A stretch of DNA of 18,444 bases from CAZAOY01 sp964486925 (GTDB taxonomy: Bacteria; Bacillota; Clostridia; Oscillospirales; Ruminococcaceae), in the NCBI GenBank assembly GCA_964486925.1, contig CAZAOY010000050.1, positions 1 through 18,444 on the forward strand, written 5' to 3'. The notes beneath the pieces were generated by a model. It did not search any database and was not told the origin of the DNA. It worked only from the letters and a program-made list of their open reading frames with translations. This document shows, piece after piece, positions 13,174-18,444 of this stretch (the first letter of the stretch is position 1; the number at the start of each line of letters is the position of its first letter). Both the position numbers and the translations under genes were made by a program.

Positions 13174-14133
13174 CTATATTGCAACGTTGTTAATAACGTT
13201 ACCTTCAGCATAGTGCTTAAGGTTATCGTATACAATATCTAGTAGTCGTAGCCGCGTTTCCTTACCCGCCCATGCGATATGAGGGGTAATAATGCAGTTT
13301 TTCGCTGTGAGCAGCGGATTCTCTGCCTTAATCGGCTCCCTTGACACAACATCAACCCCCGCACCATATAATCTACCGCTGTTTAACGCATTAGCAAGAT
13401 CCTGTTCTTCGATAAGCCCTCCTCTTGCGGTATTTATAATTACAGCATGTTGCTTCATCTTTTCAATAGATGAGCGGTTTATCATCCCCTTAGTATCATC
13501 TGACAAAGGGCAGTGAAGGGAGATTATATCACTATTAGCATACACCTCATCAAGTGATACAAACTTTAGGTTATCATTTTCATATTCAGGATAAACCGTT
13601 CTATTGTACACAAGTACCTGCATGCCAAAGGCCAGCGAAATCTGCGCCACCTTCTTAGCAATATTTCCAAATCCAATTAGTCCAATAGTTTTACCTGCAA
13701 GCTCGGTCAAGCTTTTGCTGTAAAAGCAAAAGTCCGCACAGTTTTGCCATTCCCCCGCCTTAACCCTGCTATCATGCTGTGCTACCATGCTGTAGAAGTA
13801 TAGAATAAGTGCTATAGTAATCTGCGCCACTCCATCGGTTGAGTATCCTGGGGCATTACATACCACAATACCCTTCTGCTTTGCATACTCTACATCAATT
13901 ATGTTGTATCCGGTAGCAAAAAGTCCAATATATTTAAGGCTAGGACAGCTGTCCATTATCTCTTTTGTTATAACAGTTTTGTTTGTGATAATACACTCTG
14001 CGTCACCAATCCTATCGGCTGTAAGCACAGCAGGGGTGCGGTCGTAGATTATAACCTCTCCAAAGTCACTAAGGTTATCTAGATTCATATCATCCGATAT
14101 TGTGGCATGGCTATCAAGCACTACAATCTTCAT
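13174..14133 (-). CDS. D-2-hydroxyacid dehydrogenase (hydroxypyruvate reductase-like)
   Basis: The enzyme should reduce a 2-oxoacid to a D-2-hydroxyacid with NAD(P)H in the cytoplasm. The 319 residues show the family's two-domain layout: an N-terminal flavodoxin-like part with ATGYNIIDVEYAKQKGIVV, a Rossmann NAD-binding core with GLIGFGNIA (151-159), and the catalytic triad Arg237 (NTARGGLI), Glu266 (SREP) and His285 (TPHIAWAG). This arrangement is closest to glycerate dehydrogenase/hydroxypyruvate reductase; substrate cannot be settled from sequence. Its ATG overlaps the upstream gene's stop codon as TAATG, so translation is probably coupled, with GAGGAGAG as ribosome binding site. Confidence 0.92.
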   Translation of the reverse strand: MKIVVLDSHATISDDMNLDNLSDFGEVIIYDRTPAVLTADRIGDAECIITNKTVITKEIMDSCPSLKYIGLFATGYNIIDVEYAKQKGIVVCNAPGYSTDGVAQITIALILYFYSMVAQHDSRVKAGEWQNCADFCFYSKSLTELAGKTIGLIGFGNIAKKVAQISLAFGMQVLVYNRTVYPEYENDNLKFVSLDEVYANSDIISLHCPLSDDTKGMINRSSIEKMKQHAVIINTARGGLIEEQDLANALNSGRLYGAGVDVVSREPIKAENPLLTAKNCIITPHIAWAGKETRLRLLDIVYDNLKHYAEGNVINNVAI

Positions 14134-14441
14134 TACTTGCTCTCCTCTTTGCTGTCATTAATATCTAAGTCACCTTCATCCTGGTCAATTATCTGGCTAT
14201 AAAGCTTCTTTACGTTGCTATTTTTATTTCTAAATAACATATATATAGCTACCACAAAGAACACTAGCTGTGCCCCACCCAAGACATAGGTAAAAATCTT
14301 GTCATCACTTACATACTTTAACAAGGTAGATAGTACCCATACGCTAAAGACTATCTGGTAAGCACGTCTTTCCTTTAAAAAGCTTACAATAAAGAATATA
14401 AACAAAGCTATTACAATTATTACGTGAACTGTTGGACTCAT
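14133..14441 (-). CDS. Small three-segment membrane protein
   Basis: From ATG 14441 the protein has 102 residues: three hydrophobic segments at about 4-20, 26-40 and 50-68, then a charged, acidic tail containing DQDEGDLDIND. I do not recognise a family. Start 14441 is preferred because GGAG lies 6 bases before it; the longer frame begins with a TTG (14477) lacking a good site. Its stop overlaps the dehydrogenase start by one base, and a good promoter lies about 50 bases upstream, so it leads a two-gene operon. Nothing visible explains a link with the dehydrogenase. Confidence 0.65.
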   Translation of the reverse strand: MSPTVHVIIVIALFIFFIVSFLKERRAYQIVFSVWVLSTLLKYVSDDKIFTYVLGGAQLVFFVVAIYMLFRNKNSNVKKLYSQIIDQDEGDLDINDSKEESK

Positions 14442-14490
14442 AACCTTCTCCATTCTGCCGCAGTGCGGTCTTTTCAATTCCTATACATTT

Positions 14491-14519
14491 ATTTTAGCAT
14501 ATTTTACACCGTTAGTCAA
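14491..14519 (-). promoter_or_regulatory. Promoter of the membrane protein-dehydrogenase operon
   Basis: Minus-strand TTGACT (14519-14514) and TAAAAT (14496-14491) are 17 bases apart. Between this promoter and the divergent one at 14730 lies AT-rich DNA (14520-14729) in which I see no gene or clear element. Confidence 0.75.
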
Positions 14520-14729
14520 TTAGTTTGTCCGGTTTATAACCATAAATTTAAAAATTAAGAACTGTCTTAGATCTCATAACCAGATAGACACATTCTTACT
14601 ACCCTTACCTTATTGTATAATAATACTTAATCATCACTATATTATTTAAATTTTAACAAGACACTTGTAATTTTTATCAATATTTATGAATATTTTTATA
14701 TTATTATTTATATATTTCTTTACTAGCTA

Positions 14730-14758
14730 TTGACTTTTGTTGAAAATTATTGTATAAT
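14730..14758 (+). promoter_or_regulatory. Promoter of the sugar importer operon
   Basis: TTGACT (14730-14735) and consensus TATAAT (14753-14758) are 17 bases apart, 55 bases before the first permease start. Confidence 0.8.
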
Positions 14759-14813
14759 ACAGAAAAGATATATAAATTATGTAAATATTTTATCTAAGAA
14801 ATGGGGAAAATTT

Positions 14814-15773
14814 ATGAATTCACAAACAAATGGCAAGAAAAAAAGAAGATTGCCATGGTCATCCGACGACACTGAGCTTGCTCTATTAGCCTTGCCAACG
14901 ACCATATGGTACATATTATTCTGTTTTCTACCAATGTTCGGTATAATAATGGCATTTAAAAACTATAGGGTAGTAGAGCAGGGAAGAAGCTTTTTTTACA
15001 ACCTTTTTGCCAGTGAAACAACATGGTTTAAAAACTTTGAGTTTCTATTTGCTACCGGTGCAGGTTACGAAGTAATTAAGCTAACGGTGCTTTACAACAT
15101 CGTATTCCTTATTCTTGGGATATTAGTACCGGTAACCCTTGCACTGCTCATGAGCAATCTGCATAGCAAGACTTATGGTAAAATATGTCAAACAAGCATG
15201 TTTTTACCACACTTTATGTCTTGGGTTGTTGTTGCCTACTTTGTTTTTGCATTTTTAAGCCCAGACAAAGGTCTTGTAAATAGCATTAGAAGTAGCCTTG
15301 GAATTACCACCCCTAACTGGTATATGGAACCCGAGGTTTGGCCATACTTTTTAGTATTTTTAAACGTATGGAAGGGCATGGGATACGGTATGGTGGTCTA
15401 TCTAGCCACAATTACAGGTATAGATGGAACGCTGTATGAAGCGGCAATAATAGATGGGGCGACAAAATGGCAACAAATTAGATATGTAACTCTTCCGATT
15501 CTTAAGACAATTATTGTAATGATGTTTATCCTTAATATAGGTAGTATGATTCGTTCAGATTTTGGGTTGTTCTATCAAGTGCCTAAGGCTTCGTCAGCGC
15601 TTGTTGATGTTACAGAAACCATTGATGTATTTATCTACAAGATGGTTAAGACACAACCAAACCCAAATATGGCATCAGCGGCTTCATTTTTACAATCGGT
15701 TATAGGGTGTGCATTAATACTTACATCAAACTGGATTGTAAAGAGGGTGGATTCCGATAACGCTATTATATAG
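14814..15773 (+). CDS. Sugar ABC transporter permease, LplB-like
   Basis: The 319-residue protein is an inner-membrane permease of the carbohydrate uptake (CUT1) type, closest to LplB/YtcP-partner proteins. A basic N-terminus is followed by six hydrophobic segments starting near 24. The EAA loop that docks the ATPase reads YEAAIIDGATKWQQIRYVTLP (208-228). ATG 14814 is preferred over an in-frame ATG at 14730, which coincides with the promoter's -35 box; GGGGAAA precedes 14814. It is the first gene of a three-gene operon with a second permease 17 bases on and a binding lipoprotein. No ATPase gene is in view; a shared MsmX/UgpC-type ATPase is likely. Confidence 0.92.
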   Translation: MNSQTNGKKKRRLPWSSDDTELALLALPTTIWYILFCFLPMFGIIMAFKNYRVVEQGRSFFYNLFASETTWFKNFEFLFATGAGYEVIKLTVLYNIVFLILGILVPVTLALLMSNLHSKTYGKICQTSMFLPHFMSWVVVAYFVFAFLSPDKGLVNSIRSSLGITTPNWYMEPEVWPYFLVFLNVWKGMGYGMVVYLATITGIDGTLYEAAIIDGATKWQQIRYVTLPILKTIIVMMFILNIGSMIRSDFGLFYQVPKASSALVDVTETIDVFIYKMVKTQPNPNMASAASFLQSVIGCALILTSNWIVKRVDSDNAII

Positions 15774-15790
15774 AAAAAGAGGGGATTTAT

Positions 15791-16714
15791 ATGTCTAAAA
15801 AAGAATTTGAAGGCGTTGAAAAGTTTAATAGAGTTTCAAAGCCTGTTAACATATTGTTTTCGTTAATATTTTTATTGCTTTCACTGCTATGTCTAGTTCC
15901 GCTTGTATTGATAATTATAATATCATTCTCAAGCCAAGCTAGTATAGATTTAAATGGTTATCAGTTTATCCCATCCTCCTGGTCTATAGAGGCGTATAAA
16001 TACCTATGGGATATTAACGATGTAATTTTACGGGCATTTTTAGTGTCGATATCGGTTACAGTTGGAGGAACATTAATTGGATTATTCTTAACGACCTCCA
16101 TGGGCTATGTCCTATCCAGACCGCAGTTTAGATTAAAGCCAATCCTAACCTGGATTGTATTTATCCCTATGATATTTAGCGGAGGTATGGTATCAACCTA
16201 CAATGTTTACACAACCATGCTCGGGATAAACAACAGCATATGGGTTTTAATCCTTCCAATGGCGGTGTCATCATTTAATGTTATAATCTGCAAAACCTTC
16301 TTTAAAACCACTATCCCCGATTCAATTGTAGAATCTGCAAAGATAGACGGAGCATCACAACTGCTAATATTCTTTAGGATTGTGCTTCCTATATCTTTAC
16401 CGGTACTGGCAACTATTGGACTATTCCTATCATTTGGGTATTGGAACGACTGGTGGCACTCATTAATGTACATAAACAATACAAACTTATTCTCCTTACA
16501 AGCAGTCTTAATGGCGGTGGAAAAAAACCTAGATTTCATGGCTCAAAACGCTTCTACACTGGGAATTACTGCAGCTGTATATGCCGCTAACATGCCACGA
16601 GAGGCAATGAGGATGGCAATGGCTGTAATAATTATAGCGCCTATCACCTGCGCATATCCATTCTTCCAAAAATACTTTATAAGCGGACTTACAATCGGGG
16701 CTGTAAAGGGTTAA
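15791..16714 (+). CDS. Sugar ABC transporter permease, LplC/YtcP-like
   Basis: This 307-residue second permease completes the membrane channel. It has six hydrophobic segments (first about 20-46) and the EAA loop VESAKIDGASQLLIFFRIVLP at 180-200. The ending YFISGLTIGAVKG is typical of the CarB/LplC branch of CUT1 permeases. It starts 17 bases after the LplB-like stop with GAGGGGA upstream, so it is cotranscribed. The binding-protein gene follows after 85 bases with no terminator seen between. Confidence 0.92.
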   Translation: MSKKEFEGVEKFNRVSKPVNILFSLIFLLLSLLCLVPLVLIIIISFSSQASIDLNGYQFIPSSWSIEAYKYLWDINDVILRAFLVSISVTVGGTLIGLFLTTSMGYVLSRPQFRLKPILTWIVFIPMIFSGGMVSTYNVYTTMLGINNSIWVLILPMAVSSFNVIICKTFFKTTIPDSIVESAKIDGASQLLIFFRIVLPISLPVLATIGLFLSFGYWNDWWHSLMYINNTNLFSLQAVLMAVEKNLDFMAQNASTLGITAAVYAANMPREAMRMAMAVIIIAPITCAYPFFQKYFISGLTIGAVKG

Positions 16715-16799
16715 CAGGTTCATACGTTATTAAGTTTATGCAATAATATATAGGCATGGACTAATATAAATTTAACATTAAAAATAGGAGTAGAAAACC

Positions 16800-18305
16800 A
16801 TGAAAAAGGCAAAAAGACTTATAGCACTACTTTCCTCAGCAACCCTTATGTTAGGTATGCTTGCAGGATGTAGCAACAGTTCCTCTAGTTCATCAACCGC
16901 TAGTTCTTCAGCTGGTTCAGAGCAACAATCAAGTAGCAATGTACAGGAAAAAGCACCAACCCTTAAATGGATTCAAATCAGTCCTCAGCCAAAGGATCTG
17001 GCAATGGTAACCGAGGAGATGAACAAGTACACCGAGGAAAAGATTAATGTAAAATGTGAATTTACATACCTTGACTGGGGTGTATGGGCAGACAGAGTAA
17101 CAGCTATCGTAAACTCTGGTGAAGCATTTGACATAATGTTTACAAACGGCGACAAATTTAATGCGGGTGTATCTCTAAATGCGTTTGCAGACCTAACAGA
17201 TCTATTAAACGAAACACCAAAGCTAAAAGAAACCATTCCAGAGCTTGTATGGAAAGGTGTAACCATAAAGGATAAAATCTGGGCAGTTCCAACCTACAAG
17301 GACTCATCACAAACACAGTACTGGGTATGGGATAAAGAGATAGTGGAAAAACTTAATATCGATTATAAAAACATCAAGACAGCGGCACAGTTAGATCCGG
17401 CTCTACATTTAATCCAAGATGCTATTAACAAAGGCGAGATTAAAGGTAGTAAATACGCACTTATTAACATTAAAGACGGAATTAACGGTTTCTTCTCTAA
17501 TTATGATTCACAAGCCGGAACAACCTCAATCGGGGTTAAATACAACGATAGCTCTGCAAAGGTTGTAAATGTATATGAGCAGGATGAGATTAAAGAAGCC
17601 CTAGGCTACATGCATAAATGGTACAAGGAAGGGCTGATTAACCCAGATGCTACTACCTTAACAGAAGGGCCAAAATGGATTCCTGTTGGATCGGCACAGG
17701 GCTTCCCTGGAGCAGATGTTATCTGGGCTTCCGGTCGTGGCAAGGACGTTGTTATCCAAGATTGGTCTGGGCCAATCTACTCAACAGGTACTATCCTAGG
17801 TTCTGTTAATGCCATTGCCGCGTCTTCAAAATACAAAGTTGAAGCACTAAAATACCTAGAGTTAATGAACACCGACAACAAGATTAGAGATATGTTCGCA
17901 TACGGTATAGAAGGTGTACACTTTAAAAACAATGGTGATGGAACTATTACATTTGATGATGTAAAAAGACCTGACTACTCACCTGCAACCTATTCACAAG
18001 CAACCTTCTTTAACGTAAGCCCAATCGCTCCTAACTCTGCGGATCAATGGACACAGGTTAAAGAGTGGAACGAAAAAGCAGAAGCATCGGTTCTTCTTGG
18101 ATTCTCCTTCGATCGTTCAAAGGTAGAAACCCAAATTGCTAACGTTTCAGCAGTAGACCAAAAGTTTATGCCAGAGATCCTTACAGGTGCTGCTGACGGA
18201 GAAAAGAAGATTCCTGAATACTATGCCGCACTTGAAAAAGCTGGATTAAATGACATTCGTGTAGAGCTTCAAGCTCAGATTGATGCATGGTTAGCCGCTA
18301 AATAG
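16800..18305 (+). CDS. Sugar-binding lipoprotein with DUF3502 C-terminus
   Basis: The 501-residue protein begins with a lipoprotein signal peptide ending in LAGC (21-24), then a Ser-rich tether, so it is anchored outside the membrane and delivers substrate to the two permeases. The N-terminal part (about 50-350) is a family 1 solute-binding domain of the LplA/LipO kind: YLDWGVWADRV, NSGEAFDIMFTNG and MHKWYKEGLINPDA are recognisable. The last 130 or so residues (from about SPATYSQATFFNVSP) match DUF3502, common on LipO-like proteins of Firmicutes. AGGAG precedes the ATG. The ligand is probably an oligosaccharide but cannot be named from sequence. Confidence 0.93.
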   Translation: MKKAKRLIALLSSATLMLGMLAGCSNSSSSSSTASSSAGSEQQSSSNVQEKAPTLKWIQISPQPKDLAMVTEEMNKYTEEKINVKCEFTYLDWGVWADRVTAIVNSGEAFDIMFTNGDKFNAGVSLNAFADLTDLLNETPKLKETIPELVWKGVTIKDKIWAVPTYKDSSQTQYWVWDKEIVEKLNIDYKNIKTAAQLDPALHLIQDAINKGEIKGSKYALINIKDGINGFFSNYDSQAGTTSIGVKYNDSSAKVVNVYEQDEIKEALGYMHKWYKEGLINPDATTLTEGPKWIPVGSAQGFPGADVIWASGRGKDVVIQDWSGPIYSTGTILGSVNAIAASSKYKVEALKYLELMNTDNKIRDMFAYGIEGVHFKNNGDGTITFDDVKRPDYSPATYSQATFFNVSPIAPNSADQWTQVKEWNEKAEASVLLGFSFDRSKVETQIANVSAVDQKFMPEILTGAADGEKKIPEYYAALEKAGLNDIRVELQAQIDAWLAAK

Positions 18306-18337
18306 ATAACCTTAGTTTTTAACTAATACTTAAATTT

Positions 18338-18383
18338 GATAGAGTCATTGCATGGATATTTTACCTTATACAATGACTTTATC
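18338..18383 (+). terminator. Stem-loop after the sugar importer operon
   Basis: GATAGAGTCATTG (18338-18350) pairs with CAATGACTTTATC (18371-18383), with one G-T position, around a 20-base loop. The T-tract is weak, so terminator function is probable but not certain. The remaining bases to 18444 show nothing clear. Confidence 0.5.
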
Positions 18384-18444
18384 TTACCCAATTTAATGAA
18401 AAGCCCATATCACCAAGGAAATTTTACAAAGCTTATATTTTTGT

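Noticed and set aside
14520..14729. AT-rich spacer as a replication or attachment site
   Set aside because: No DnaA-box cluster, direct repeats or tRNA end was seen; it is simply a spacer between divergent promoters.
16900..16940. Serine-rich stretch in the sugar-binding lipoprotein as a repeat of interest
   Set aside because: Ser-rich tethers after the lipid-anchored cysteine are routine in Firmicute lipoproteins.

Overview
The window looks like chromosomal DNA from a low-GC, endospore-forming anaerobe of the class Clostridia (an Oscillospiraceae-like lineage is my best guess, not proven). The evidence is the set of sporulation genes spoIIIAF, spoIIIAG and spoIIIAH, a threonine T-box leader, strong AGGAGG-type ribosome binding sites, AT-rich sigma-A-like promoters and TGA used as an ordinary stop codon. 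I see no tRNA, rRNA, CRISPR array, transposase or prophage gene.

Bases 1-2994. The 3' end of an unrecognised gene leads into a tight two-gene DNA-repair pair: an Fpg/MutM-like glycosylase without the usual N-terminal proline, and a divergent uracil-DNA-glycosylase-fold protein. A very long bidirectional hairpin separates them from a convergent small DUF3892 protein. Next comes a two-gene operon, a DUF2089-type helix-turn-helix protein and a small membrane protein. Its promoter carries three copies of a 13-bp palindrome-like element spaced about two and three helical turns apart, suggesting autoregulation.

Bases 3000-6630. thrS lies behind a complete threonine T-box (promoter, Stem I with an ACC specifier, T-box sequence, terminator). 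After a strong terminator there is a gene-poor stretch with two promoter-like sequences and what looks like a small frameshifted gene, then a DUF5067 lipoprotein.

Bases 6630-9660, minus strand. yajC, with its own promoter and terminator, is followed by a TIGR04086-type membrane protein and then spoIIIAF-AG-AH. The usual spoIIIAA-AE genes are not upstream, so the spoIIIA operon appears split in this genome.

Bases 9660-18444. This part is mostly carbohydrate use and central metabolism. A MelA-like GH4 alpha-galactosidase (minus) is divergent from an AraC-family regulator (plus), with a palindromic control region between them. Then come a lone nadA whose leader could hide its own ribosome binding site, and a 3-TM protein overlapping a D-2-hydroxyacid dehydrogenase (both minus). 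Last is a plus-strand Lpl-type sugar ABC importer of two permeases and one binding lipoprotein, with no ATPase gene in view. A plausible but unproven reading is that the importer supplies the oligosaccharide that the GH4 enzyme hydrolyses, with the AraC protein as the sugar sensor.

Stretches over 300 bases without a gene are 2995-3369 (filled by the T-box leader), 5305-5914 (terminator, promoters, gene remnant) and 14442-14813 (two divergent promoters around an AT-rich spacer in which I see nothing else). Stretch 9372-9670, at 299 bases, holds the yajC promoter and the melA terminator.
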